DNA from: Paraglomus occultum | Lineage: Eukaryota; Glomeromycota; Glomeromycetes; Paraglomerales; Paraglomeraceae | DNA: 24,027 bases | NCBI GenBank assembly: GCA_910592205.1 | Contig: CAJVPJ010000477.1 | Location: 1 to 24,027, forward strand | Direction of reading: 5' to 3' | Part shown: in pieces, positions 1 through 9,476 of the stretch | How the letters are laid out: every line of letters begins with the position of its first letter | Position numbering within the stretch: the stretch's first letter is position 1 | Program-made: the position numbers and the translations under genes | The notes under the pieces: generated by a model | The model's database searches: none | What the model was told of the DNA's origin: nothing | What the model saw: only the letters and a program-made list of their open reading frames with translations

Positions 1-76
1 TTTGAAAAAATAGCTTTTTCATATGTTTTACTAATTGATCGGCAAAAATTACGTAGACTTTTGTCCAGTGAGTGTA
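1..76 (-). mobile_element. Terminus of a Tc1/mariner-like transposon, cut by window edge
   Basis: Positions 1-76 are, with a handful of mismatches, the reverse complement of the last 75 bases of the window (23953-24027). The shared tip reads CACTCACTGGACAAAAGTC outward-in and abuts a TA dinucleotide at 75-76, as expected for Tc1/mariner elements, which insert at TA. The element body lies to the left, outside the window. Family membership is inferred from the tip and the TA; no transposase is visible in this copy. Confidence 0.6.
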
Positions 77-137
77 TACTCTTCTATTATCAAACACCAC
101 CCTAATTCTAGTTCAAAATTTAAAAAAAAAAATCTAA

Positions 138-222
138 AAAATTAACCCCAAAAATTTTCTAACAATTTCATATTAAAATAGGAAAAAAGTCGGTTTAATC
201 CGATGTCGTTTTAATCTGTCAC
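138..222. repeat. Interspersed repeat arm, left copy
   Basis: Bases 191-222 are an imperfect inverted copy (about 28 of 32 matching) of 2106-2137; the shared core is CGGATTAAAACGAAATCGG-like. The AT-rich stretch just before it (138-196) is repeated in direct orientation at 2233-2294. The mixed inverted and direct relation suggests overlapping insertions of a short non-autonomous element. No coding capacity is seen. Confidence 0.5.
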
Positions 223-299
223 ATTTATTACGCGTTAAGTACATCGAAGAGTGTTTTTTGTACTGAAGTACATATCGTTGATAAATAATAATGAACTTC

Positions 300-496
300 A
301 TACTGTTGTATTGTATGTGTTAGTATGTGTATCATGTGACATATGATATTTGTACCCGGGTACATTTCTAAAACTTTCGCCAAAAATTCTTGAATTATAC
401 CCGGGTATATTTCAAAAATTTCGCTAAAAATTTTTGAATTGTACCCGGGTCTTAATTTAGGGGGGTACTACTTTAGGGGGGGTACTATATTCAGTG
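300..496 (-). mobile_element. Putative DNA-transposon terminal region
   Basis: Read on the minus strand, a tip CACTGAATATAGTACC begins at 496 and runs into two GTACCCCCC(C)TAAA copies and then the 45-bp CCCGGG repeats. CACTG tips with subterminal repeats are common in Tc1/mariner-type elements. No partner terminus or transposase is identified here, so the left limit is arbitrary. Confidence 0.35.
353..451. repeat. Tandem 45-bp repeats headed by TACCCGGGTA
   Basis: TACCCGGGT occurs at 353, 398 and 442, a spacing of 45 and 44 bp. Each is followed by a similar AT-rich arm (ACATTTCTAAAACTTTCGCC against ATATTTCAAAAATTTCGCTA). The block ends in two short copies of a GGGGGGTACTA motif (about 462-488). 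This looks like the subterminal repeat region of the element whose tip is at about 496. Confidence 0.65.
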
Positions 497-501
497 CTCT
501 A

Positions 502-1235
502 CGGTAATAAAGAAGACAATATCATTCAGCGTATTAACGTTACGTCATGATGCATTCCATCATTGTTTAATAGTTAATGTTTTGTCATGGTTATACCAGG
601 TATTGTCCTATTATAAAGAACATAAAGTCGTCCGCTGACTTGTAATTAATTGCAAAATAATGGAGTACAAATGTTAATTCTGCCAACAAAGAGAAAAGTG
701 TAGCCAAAAAATCAGCAGGAATTGTTAGATACAATGAAATCACAGCGACAAAACTAGCTTAGCATTGTCGATTTCATTAAATATGCAAAGTTGTTTACTT
801 GTAACTTTCACTATTCATCATTGTTATACATGATTGGATAATTTCTACTATTACTATTATCGCTTGTACTATTAATATTAACGCACCATGATTCATAGAT
901 ACACCATATTAATATTGTGATGTCCTCACTATTAACAGTTGTAAACTTATTATGCGAGCGGACATTCAAAGTTGTATTAATAGACATTTTATCAGTATTT
1001 GTGTTTGTCTACCATATAAGTTCAGACAAAATTTAGTCGATATCAATATATTGCCTAATACAACTTCATATCGCGACTGTCACAATTGTTTCCGTATATA
1101 AGTAGTATCAACACGCGGTAAATACTTTCGCTAGTCAACAATAAGACTTATGTAGTAAAGTATCTCGATAGCATGACCGTTTTGGTCCACCCCAATAACA
1201 TGAAAGTGCAGAGTATATTCCTATTCATACATTTT
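502..1235. other. AT-rich intergenic sequence, no gene seen
   Basis: I see no reading frame of useful length, no splice-consistent exon and no RNA gene. It separates the repeat block at 300-496 from the tRNA-like motif at 1236. Confidence 0.5.
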
Positions 1236-1292
1236 GGCTGAGTGGTAGTCAAACCCTCGGTCAAGTTGTGCAAGGCTTGAATTGGGAGGTAA
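1236..1292 (+). repeat. tRNA-like pol III promoter relic (possible SINE head)
   Basis: TGGCTGAGTGGTA matches an A-box / D-arm of a tRNA gene. About 36 bp downstream GGCTTGAATTGG resembles a decayed B-box (GGTTCGAATCC with several C-to-T type changes). The spacing is tRNA-like, but no complete cloverleaf or acceptor stem can be drawn, so a functional tRNA is unlikely. A tRNA-derived SINE or tRNA pseudogene is the best reading, held with low confidence. Confidence 0.3.
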
Positions 1293-2105
1293 TTATGCTG
1301 AAAAAACCCCGTAATAATATGACGAATAGATTACCTGTAGAAAATCTTTTAACATTGATTATATGATAAGTGACAGCTAAAGCCCGTCGACCGACTGCTA
1401 ACAAATCAAACTTTTGGCAAAAACGGTGATCCACGGGCGAATTCTATGCTAAGCAGAAGAAGATTAACGAAAAAAATGGCAATAAATTAATTATAATCAA
1501 AAAACAATAAACCGGGTTTGTTTACGCGATTTCTATATTAAAACTTGATTGTTTATATTTTATTAAACATATAACTATAAACTTTCGTTGTCTTATTTGG
1601 TTTCGCGTTTAAAACTTTGTATGGTGCACCAACTTTATACTCGACAATAAGACCACCTGTCTTTAAACTTTTTAGCTCAACATAGAGCCAGTTTTTTTTT
1701 GAAAATCCGCCAGTAATTATGTTTATCGCGACATGCTTTACAAAGCTATTGGAGGGTTTGTCATAAAAGCGCTTCTACATTGAGCTCAAAGGTTTTAAAG
1801 TTGGAGTACGTTTTATAATAATATATAAGCATTTCCAAAAAATTGAAACACATCTAGTAAAGACGATTACTATCACTTCCAATTAGTAAATTGCGTAACC
1901 TATGTGACGTTCCCTCTATAAAAAATCGAGGCGAAATTTCAATCGACGCTGTGATTTATACTTTTTTACTGCCCATTCAGCAATCCTTCCTTCTAAGCCT
2001 CATTCATATCTCTATGACTTTTTTGCAATTTTTGGATTGTTGTAATGGGAATACTATCCAATATTTCCTGCTTGCACTTGTAGTTGGTGTGTCGGGACAA
2101 TTATT
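1293..2105. other. Non-coding sequence inside the inverted pair
   Basis: Apart from a short open frame near 1891-2133 that begins at TTG and resembles nothing I know, no gene is apparent. The stretch lies between the inverted arms at 191-222 and 2106-2137 and may be the body of a non-autonomous element. Confidence 0.4.
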
Positions 2106-2294
2106 GTGGCGGATTAAAACGAAATCGGATTAAAACGAAATTTTGGGGTCTTTTGGGTTTCCTTTTAATGCCTTTATACTCTTTTACTAACAAATGGTAT
2201 CCTAAATCCTAACCCAAATTCCTAAAAAAAGGCTAAAAATTATCCCCCAAGAAATTTTATAATTTTCATACTAAAATAGAAAAAATTTCGGTTT
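2106..2294. repeat. Interspersed repeat arm, right copy
   Basis: 2106-2137 pairs with 191-222 in inverted orientation, and 2233-2294 matches 138-196 in direct orientation. GGATTAAAACGAAATC also recurs within the arm itself. Both relations are visible by eye. Confidence 0.5.
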
Positions 2295-2617
2295 AAAACA
2301 AACGATTTGGTGTATATCACATGATATTAACTTATTGAATTTTATTGGACGGTTTTCGTTACACGGGTGGTGCACCATAAAAGCATAAACTATTTCACTT
2401 TTGTGGCAAAATGGTGCCGTTTCAGCAAATGAGATATACGACACGACACCTTGCCCTATTAGCTAAAAATAAGCACAATATCAATCTCGCATATGTCTGT
2501 CGAGGCATATGCGACGTTGTTTCCAGGAAAACAACGATGTTCTATGGTCTACGAAGCTAACCGAGAGAAAGCGTGGAGAGGAAGGGACGGCGGATAGTTG
2601 GATTGATAGACATTTTT

Positions 2618-3030
2618 CGTTCGAGGGCACGAGCCCACATAAACAAGAATTGGAACAAAACAATATTTACGGATGGGACGGCCTTCGATCTTTTTAAGAA
2701 CAAGATGTTAATCCACCGGTAATTTCTTCAGGCGAAGAATCGTTTGATTTTCGATTGGATTCAGCCGTTACTCACGATGGCATAAAGATAACAATAGGCC
2801 CATCCGATGCCTACCAAGACACGCCAGAAGATCATGGCGTGGGGTGGAATTTCTTTAAAAGGTAAGACACATTCGTTTTATTTCACTGACATTATGGATG
2901 GGCCTTTTAAAGAGTTGTATGGAATCGCTGGGAGCTACAACAGGATAATGATCCTAAGCACACTTCACGTGTTGAAAGTCATGGACTGGCCGTCCAACAG
3001 TCCAGACTTGAAAATGTGTGGCAAATTGTA
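2618..3030 (+). pseudogene. Decayed Tc1/mariner transposase
   Basis: Pieces of a DDE transposase appear in order but in different frames. First, WNKTIFTDGTAFDLF (about 2660-2700) sits where the first catalytic Asp motif is normally found. Next is KIMAWGGISLKGKT (about 2828-2870), the usual MVWGGIS block. Then comes LQQDNDPKHTS (about 2939-2971), holding the second Asp, then VMDWPSNSPDL (about 2978-3012), and finally ENVWQIV in a further frame. Several frameshifts and in-frame stops separate them, so the gene is dead. The expected PIE after SPDLN is lost. The relic lies directly downstream of EBP2, whose stop codon is at 3181-3183 on the other strand. Confidence 0.8.
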
Positions 3031-3180
3031 ACGTAGAAATTGTATGCCACAAATTTTAATATGCTCAATGCAAATTAGTTATAGAAAGTAATGGAGATCG
3101 AATTTCATATTAAAATTTATTTGGTTGATAAGTATGTAATAAAGTTTAAGTGGACAAAATTTTGTCTTGTTCTCTTTTGC

Positions 3181-4908
3181 TCAACCTCGTTTCCGACTCT
3201 TCATGGCTTGTCTTCGTGTCTTTCCAAGTCGATAATTCTTGGGTTTCTTCTTTACCTGAATGTCGATTTATGTCAAGAGATGTCGTTAAAAGTCGTGTTG
3301 CACTAGGAAAACTTGAAACTAGTTGTTCACACTTACTCCCCAGCCGCCCTTCATAGCCCGGGGATTAAAGTCTGATATATCGGCTGTTGACTGTGCTGTG
3401 TTAGATTTTGCGTATTTCTTCTTTCCACCAAAACCGAACTTGGCATCCTACAGAACGAAGGTGATACGATTATACCATATATTTCGAAGTAAACATACGA
3501 AATTTTTGACAATTGGAGTAGCCTTCTGAGATAGAGGGACTGAATGAATTTGGCCACGGGTCTGAACAACTTGATTAACGTAAACACGTCGATGATTGAT
3601 AGGAATTCGTTGTATGACGCGCAGTAACGAATTATATAATTGATTTCTTGTCCATTGTGTATATCCAAGTGTGTTGGCTATCCGACGTCTATGCATACCC
3701 AAACACTGCTCTTACCTTTCTGCTTCGTTTTGTACTTTTTCCAATTTTCTGTCTCTTCACTGGCCGGTCTTCTCTCGCGGCTTCCTCCAACGCAATTTCA
3801 AAATCATCATCTATTGCCGTATCTTCTATTCCTTTCCTCTCTACAAATCGACGAAACCATGTGCACGATTTACTTGGTTATTCTATTTTCTTTTTCTTCG
3901 AAATCGAATTCCTTGCGCATCTTTCGACACTCACTCTTTTTCATTGTTTTTATTTTTTCTAGTTCCTCGCTCTTCTTCTTTTGCCGTTCTTGTAATTTTT
4001 CAAACTGTACTTTCTTTCCAAACTTTTTTGACTCTCTCTGCTTCCGGGCCTGTTCGCTAGCTTTAATTTGTGCATCTTCATCAAGAAGTCGTTGTCGTAC
4101 GCGTGACATGAGTTCGTCAGATTTTACCATTTCGGCAAAATAGTCAGAAGGACGAGAAAATGGGACAGAGAGGGATTGACAGAGAGATCGAGCGGTTGCA
4201 GTTGACTGAAGAGCTTGCTTGTAACTTTTCCGAAAAAAAAAAAGAGAGGAGCGTATCATTACGAGGCGCGTGCGAGAGGGTGGAGAGCAGGCTGGAGCAG
4301 TGCATTACATACTTACAATGCAAGCTCGCGCTCCATGTCATTATTTACGTCTTTGATTTGAGTCGGTTCCTCCAAAGTAACGGCTTGTGTCTCGATCCAT
4401 GGAACGTCAAGTTTTATTTCTTTATAAAGTTCTTTCAGTGCGGTCTAATTAATTGTATTGAAAAATGCATCATTCACCAATTCAATACATCCTTGGCTCG
4501 TAAAGACTGTTAATTATTAATGCAACATACTTTGTTATTAATGATTAGCTTTTGTTTTGGAATTATGTCTTCGTCCATTTCTGATCCTGTTAGATCGTCA
4601 AGAGGTAATTCTTCTTGATCCGCGTCTGGAGTGGGAGTATTAGAGGCGACTGACAATTTCGTTGCTGCTGAACCATTTGGTTTTTTAATAGACCTTTTTT
4701 TTTCTTTGATCCTTTCCTCTTTCTCTTCTTCCTCTTCTCTTTCACTATCGTTCATGTCCTCTTCTTCCTCCTCGTCCTCTTCTTCTTCCTCGTCTTCCTC
4801 TTCTTCTTCCTCGTCGTCTACTTCTTCGCCTACTTCTTCCTCCACTTCCTCCTCACTTGCGTCTTCCGTAACGATATCTTTCTCTATTTCAGCAATTTTT
4901 GATTTCAT
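3181..4908 (-). CDS. EBP2: EBP2 rRNA-processing protein homologue
   Basis: Nucleolar protein needed for 27S pre-rRNA processing and 60S subunit assembly (family knowledge). My exon model is 4908-4531, 4444-4317, 4224-3874, 3836-3716, 3447-3337 and 3255-3181, giving 387 residues, between human and yeast lengths. Residues about 15-65 are an acidic Glu/Asp tract. Exon 2 carries LKELYKEIKLDVPWIET and the NNDMEREL block. RPSDYFAEMVKSDE (residues 193-206) is the family hallmark, followed by FGKKVQ. KFGFGGKKK and the basic end LGKTRRQAMKSRKRG complete the C-terminal signature. Reading phase agrees across every junction. Weak points are a 37-bp third intron, which is very short, and a 266-bp fourth intron, which is unusually long and nearly filled by an open frame. 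The gene is transcribed divergently from SEC12. Confidence 0.88.
3448..3715 (-). other. Long EBP2 intron with an open frame (LYR-like?)
   Basis: The intron between EBP2 exons 4 and 5 is 268 bp or so, three to four times its neighbours. It holds an 84-codon open frame (3702-3448) whose TAG stop is also the splice acceptor. The frame contains NQLYNSLLRVIQR, faintly like the LYR/FMC1 mitochondrial assembly-factor motif, and later NFVCLLRNIWYN. The host exon 4 frame does not run into it. It may be chance, a skipped exon or an inserted gene. I looked for snoRNA C/D boxes, since ribosome-biogenesis genes often host them, and saw none. Confidence 0.25.
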
Positions 4909-5053
4909 TATTATTATTCTAGAAAAAAAGCGAAATTTTTTTTAAACTACGTATTTTATCTAATTTCTCACGTATTAGTATTAATATTAAGTATTGTGAA
5001 ACTATCAGATCAGAGCATTCAACTCGTCTTTCACTATAACATAAATAATAAAA
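4909..5053. promoter_or_regulatory. Bidirectional promoter of EBP2 and SEC12
   Basis: The two start codons face away from each other 145 bp apart, so they must share this DNA for transcription. GAAATTTTTTTT at 932-943 of the 4-kb block (4932-4943) lies 24 bp upstream of the EBP2 ATG and resembles the fungal RRPE element (AAAATTTT core) found at ribosome-biogenesis genes. A near-identical tract is present upstream of MAK16. Confidence 0.5.
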
Positions 5054-7027
5054 ATGCCAAAAGCTGAACATTTTACAGCGGGCACCGAGTTTCCCGTTTA
5101 TTGTACAGGTAAAGATCAAAAGAGCCCCGGCTGTTTAGCTTTCGATCCTAATCCAACTAATTTTGAGATATTAATATGTAGCGTTTAGTCCTGCGGGAGA
5201 ACTTTTGGTCGGAGGTGGGGGCGGCCCGTCTAGGTCGGGGGTGCAGAATAAGCTCGTATGATGCATTTTCCTGTTTACACTGTGTAGTCCTATCACTATA
5301 TGATGTATATTAAGTAAGACTGCAATCCGTATTAGGCACTCTATAAAGTTGACCCAACGGCGAAAAAAATCGAACAACTGACAGAATATAAGCTGGAGAA
5401 AGGAGAAGATGCTCCAATGAGCATGGCAATTCATCCAGAGGTGAATTAAAATTGGTCATTCCAAAACTAGTCCTCTCGTTTCCCTTCGTGCCATAGGAAT
5501 CTAAAACATCGATTTTCCTGGTCAGGATAATGTAGTTGTTTGTGGAATTAACGGCAAAGAAGAAAGTATAGCCGCTGGTGAAAACTTTAGCTGTCGAATT
5601 TTTAATTACTCCAACGAAAAGTAAGTTGTCTTTACATTATATTGCGTTTCATTTATGGATTAATTTATTTCACAAATAATATTAAAAACTTTTTAGAATT
5701 GATCTGGTTGACAAGAAACAAGCATCGTCAAGCAAAAAATCTTATGACTATTTGGTTGGTCCTGTTGCTATCTTATTTGAACCCCTATCAATACGCTTGC
5801 TTGTGATATTGATTCTTCAGAGACTAGAAAGTAATTAGGTTTAGTAGAGACGGTAAACTTTTGGCCTTGGGCGGGACGGATAGTAAGGTAATGGATCCGA
5901 ATCATAAATATTATGCAATCTGTTCTTTTACAATTGGAGATCGAGCGGTATTCTTTTCTTCGGTTCAGCTTACGGTATACAAATATCCGTCATTGGCCCC
6001 GGCCTTTCCTCCGATCAACTACAATAAAGAAGAAATATATGATCTTGACTTTAGTTCTGATGGAAAACAGGTATTCATTATTACTTTTTTGCATAAGGAG
6101 TGACAAATCGAATTTCACCTATAATTTTCTAACTCACTCTGAGCTACTCCAGATAACAGCATTGTCTGAAAAGAATTTGGGCGTATGGGCAACGGAGGAC
6201 GGAAAGCTTGTTCAAACGATCGAACGTCCTGTGTTTCAGAAGACTGTCGATGCGCAATTTAGGGCTTGCCGGTGAGAATAAGATATCGTTATGATTGTTG
6301 TCTTTTTCCCGACATTAAATACGATACGCTCACACAACATACATTCTTTAGCTATGGCCAAGGCGAGTATGCGGGCTTTCTCTATGTAGTTGTGAACCCA
6401 TCCTCCCGTCGAAGAGCATACATTGTTAAATGGGATGTTGGGACATGGAATAAAGTAGCTTCAAAGGCGGTCGCGAGCAAACCTATTACTACATTTGCTA
6501 TAAGGTATATACTATTTCATCATCCGCTTCCTTTAACAATTGCGATGACAAGACAGCATATTTGATACTAAATTTTCATCAGTGACGATGGAAAGTATTT
6601 GGCATACGGATCGTCCGATCTAAGCGTCGGTATCTGTGATTCAAGAACGCTTCGAGTATGTATTATTCTCTTTGATAATAAATGGCCGCGTTTTTTTTTC
6701 TTTTGACCCTAATGACGCCGCAACTTCCTGTTAGGTCTTGTTAAGACTCCCAGACGTTCACAGCTTTCCGCCAACAACCATAGCTTTCGATCATTCATCA
6801 TCAATCCTGGCGAGCGGTAGTCCCGACAATAGTGTGCATTTGGTGATGATTCCAAAGACTATCGGCCAAGGTATGTTTTGTAGTTGTAAATGAGTTTATT
6901 GGTATGGTACCGATTATGGCTAATACCGTATGTGTCATTAGGCAACTCTTTCCTTGTGGTGGCAGTCATCACTCTTTTGTTCGGATTAGCCTTATTAATA
7001 GCCTTCACAATGTGGCAGACGTTGTGA
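5054..7027 (+). CDS. SEC12: SEC12/PREB-type guanine nucleotide exchange factor for Sar1
   Basis: ER membrane WD40 protein that loads Sar1 with GTP and starts COPII vesicle formation (family knowledge). Twelve exons join in phase: 5054-5108, 5182-5255, 5336-5440, 5526-5620, 5697-5754, 5828-5887, 5969-6070, 6153-6271, 6352-6504, 6583-6655, 6735-6870, 6942-7027; 371 residues. GGGGGPSRSGVQNK (residues 29-42) matches the Gly-rich K-loop that contacts Sar1. WD-type blades follow, including FSRDGKLLALGGTDSK, DDGKYLAYGSSD and SSSILASGSPDNSVHL. The C-terminal exon gives one hydrophobic segment (about 346-367, VVAVITLLFGLALLIAF) as the tail anchor typical of the family, with a very short lumenal end. 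Intron 5 uses a weak GTTGGT donor, chosen because it keeps DYL-KVIRF in frame. It converges on MAK16 with 38 bp between stops. Confidence 0.92.
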
Positions 7028-7065
7028 GATAGATCTTTCTGTTCTATACTATATACGGGACTGGA

Positions 7066-8332
7066 TTATTCGTATTCTAATTCTACACATTCTGTCATAA
7101 TATTGTCGTCATCTTCGTCTTCAGACATCTAAAAGTTGAATTAATGACATATCATCATTAGTCATGACCTTTCCGATAATAGCCTATAGCAAGACAACGA
7201 TCGTTGAATTACCTCGTTCAGCATATCTTCTATGTCATCAACTGATTCGTCGTCACTAACATCTGACACGAATTCACGCTCATCCTAGAATACCCATATA
7301 AATATATCGTTAATTTCATGTCAAAATCCCGTCAAAAAAAAGAGAGGGTAACGGGCTACCTCAACCAGATCTTCTACTTCGCTCTCGCTTGTGACATCGT
7401 CTTCAACCGCAATCTCATCTCCCTCGAGCACGCTTCTCCAAACGTCCTCATTCACGTTTAAAGGAGCATCACCATATGCTTTTGATCTCAACCGGTGTAT
7501 TAATTCTTTCTCAATAGCCTTGTCTAGTCTTGCTGCCGCCTCTGCTTTACGCTCACGAGTTGCCTCTCGACGATCGAGTTTTTTTCTTACAGGAATTAAC
7601 TCGGGCCTGCATGACAGTAATGACTTTTTAGTGACATGAAAGCTGGTTATAAAGCACCTGCGTGAACAACATGTACCCCTCTTTCTTTCTTAATTTTCTC
7701 ATTCGAATAAGGTATTGGGTAATCTTCGTCAAGCGCTGTTTGCATTTATGTATTAAAAAATTTGGCCAATCTTCCAACTCTTTATCGATCTAGAAAATAG
7801 TAAATTGTCGCGATTAAGGCTTTTGTGGGTGTGTGTGTGTATGTGAATAGTCGTGGCCGCATTATACGTACAGTTTCTAGAGCTTTCTGATAATTTTTAG
7901 ATAATTTAATTCGTTGCCATAATTTTGCCGGTGTGTGTGCTCGTTCAGGTGTTTTCATGTATAAATAAATGATTCCTATGTAAAGCAGGGAATCGAATGT
8001 CTCATAAATAACAAGAATCGACTGGTTTGGCAATCATTGCATCGAAAGGCATAAATACCCTTTTGTTCACGAATAGTCGCATACCGACTGTTCGCTAACG
8101 GACACGACTGTCTATTGCAAAAGCCTGTGACATTATATGTATTTCGACAAAAGTTTTGAGTTTCGGTTCTGTTGGAATGTAACAGATCAGAAGAGCATTG
8201 GTCGAATGTTATGTTAGAAAAAGGTTATAGAAAATAAAGGTTATAGCTAGAAAAGGTCATGAAAGTGATTTACTTGACTTTATATGAACAAAACTGTTGA
8301 TTTATAACTTGCCAAATAATTTCGTCTGACAT
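7066..8332 (-). CDS. MAK16: MAK16 ribosome-biogenesis protein
   Basis: Nucleolar protein of early pre-60S particles (family knowledge). Seven exons join in phase: 8332-8274, 8168-8059, 7975-7872, 7789-7677, 7606-7360, 7284-7213, 7128-7066; 255 residues, a little short of the yeast and human proteins. The start [18 protein letters not shown] is nearly canonical. [19 protein letters not shown] follows, then [17 protein letters not shown] (about residues 60-76), [16 protein letters not shown], and [17 protein letters not shown]. The C-terminus is acidic, as in the family. Cys15, Cys27, Cys37 and Cys42 could form a metal site (inference). Intron 3 contains a short GT run. The gene lies head-to-tail with the syntaxin, and the RRPE-like tract at 8361-8373 is in its promoter. 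Confidence 0.95.
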
Positions 8333-8360
8333 GCTTTCGAGAGAAATCAAAAATTATCAA

Positions 8361-8373
8361 GAAATTTTTTTTT
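8361..8373. promoter_or_regulatory. RRPE-like poly-T tract upstream of MAK16
   Basis: GAAATTTTTTTTT begins 29 bp upstream of the MAK16 start codon and nearly repeats the tract 24 bp upstream of the EBP2 start. RRPE elements (AAAATTTT core) mark ribosome-biogenesis promoters in other fungi. In such AT-rich DNA a chance match is quite possible. Confidence 0.35.
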
Positions 8374-8464
8374 AGTAGGAATTTCATCAATGTGATACAA
8401 GATCCAACACGTGCGTTGATATTCAACAGTTTTTCCCAATCGCACGCAAGTTTTACAAGGAAAA

Positions 8465-8470
8465 TTTATT
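8465..8470 (-). terminator. Candidate polyadenylation signal of the syntaxin gene
   Basis: AATAAA on the minus strand, about 93 bp past the syntaxin stop codon and before the MAK16 promoter. The hexamer is common in AT-rich DNA, so only its position supports it. Confidence 0.3.
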
Positions 8471-8562
8471 TTACATAAATTAGCGCATACAACATTCTAA
8501 ATAAAATTCCATCTGTACAAAGAAAAAAATAAAACAAATTCTCATTCAAATTAACCCATCAT

Positions 8563-9459
8563 TCACGCCCGCCTAGTAGGGGTCGGGGACACTGTGTTTA
8601 CTATGGTGACAGTACTGGGGTTACTACTACTACTACTATCACCGGTGAGACTAACAGTTTTTGGACGGAGATAAATTACAAGTATGGCGATAACAATAAT
8701 CGCAACCAAAATTGAGATTCCTAGACAAATCCACTTTTTCTTCCTAGCAGCGAATGCACTCATAGTCGCAGTAGTTAAATTCTCGTTCGCTTGTTCCGTT
8801 TTCATCAGCGTCTCGTCAACATTCTCTTCAATGTTGACCAATACATCATCCTGTGCCTCGACCAACAACTGCATCTCATTGAATAAATCAGCCAGTTCTC
8901 CAATTGTCTGTTCTATCTGTTTGATATCATCGTGTCGTTTCTGCACTTCTGCCAATGCTGTCCGAGCATCACTGGTACGAACCAGACTAGTAGCGAAAAT
9001 GGGTTGATTAGATACATTATTAAGATACGAGTCAATTTCAGCTTGTGTTGCGTTGGGGTTGGCCACGCGGTATTGACGAGCCATTCTTTCCTTTTGTTTT
9101 TGACGATAACCCTCTTCGATGCCACGATATTCTTCAAGAACGTTGGTGAATTTCTCACGAAGGTGAACATGTCGTTGGCGACGAAGATTGATTTCAGGAT
9201 GATTTCGTGGTAATCTAGCATTTTCGCGTTCTATTGTTTTGATTTTATCTTTAACTTCGAACAAAATGGACTTTGTGTGTGTCATTATCGATTCTCGTTC
9301 ACGCGCATTGGTAGCTTCTTGCTGGCTAGATGTACCAGTGAGGATATTGTTTTGGAGCTCGTTGATGCGAGTTATGTTGGTTTGAATTTCTGCAATGCGT
9401 TGGTCGATGACTCTGGTTTCGTCTAAGAACCAGGCCTTCGTATCGGGATTCACTGCCAT
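8563..9459 (-). CDS. Plasma-membrane-type syntaxin (Sso1/Stx1-like Qa-SNARE)
   Basis: Qa-SNARE expected to act with SNAP-25/Sec9 and synaptobrevin in vesicle fusion at the cell surface (family knowledge). The 298-residue coding region has no intron. Residues about 8-120 form the Habc-type helical region. The SNARE motif spans about 175-232, with LADLFNEMQLLVEAQ and the ionic-layer Gln at 203. A basic ARKKKW precedes the membrane segment (about 243-264). The start is supported by a splice acceptor 17 bp upstream (CTCCTCAG), ending a likely 5' UTR intron. The Habc part begins closer to the N-terminus than in animal syntaxin 1. Unusually, about 34 Ser/Thr/Pro-rich residues follow the membrane anchor, where most syntaxins end within a few residues. 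Confidence 0.9.
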   Translation of the reverse strand: MAVNPDTKAWFLDETRVIDQRIAEIQTNITRINELQNNILTGTSSQQEATNARERESIMTHTKSILFEVKDKIKTIERENARLPRNHPEINLRRQRHVHLREKFTNVLEEYRGIEEGYRQKQKERMARQYRVANPNATQAEIDSYLNNVSNQPIFATSLVRTSDARTALAEVQKRHDDIKQIEQTIGELADLFNEMQLLVEAQDDVLVNIEENVDETLMKTEQANENLTTATMSAFAARKKKWICLGISILVAIIVIAILVIYLRPKTVSLTGDSSSSSNPSTVTIVNTVSPTPTRRA

Positions 9460-9476
9460 ATTGGTGAATTTGGTAG

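Noticed and set aside
1891-2133. 80-codon frame with hydrophobic stretch
   Set aside because: TTG start, ends inside a repeat arm, no family resemblance.
3450-3715. Intronic snoRNA in EBP2
   Set aside because: No TGATGA C-box with a matching CTGA D-box and no H/ACA layout on the coding strand.
3640-4143. Three overlapping plus-strand frames rich in Ser, Phe and Leu
   Set aside because: Antisense shadows of EBP2 exons 3 and 4, which carry recognisable family motifs on the minus strand.
4631-4945. Plus-strand Ser-rich open frame of 104 codons
   Set aside because: It is the antisense of the EBP2 acidic Glu/Asp tract; GAA/GAG runs read as TTC/CTC/TCT on the other strand.
7826-7842. GT microsatellite
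   Set aside because: Short run inside a MAK16 intron; no sign of function.
7782-8033. Minus-strand 83-codon frame as a separate gene
   Set aside because: It is MAK16 exon 3 ([17 protein letters not shown]) read through both flanking introns; the flanks do not code.
8684-9213. Plus-strand frames opposite the syntaxin
   Set aside because: Shadows of the syntaxin coding strand; low-complexity Ser/Cys content and no homology.
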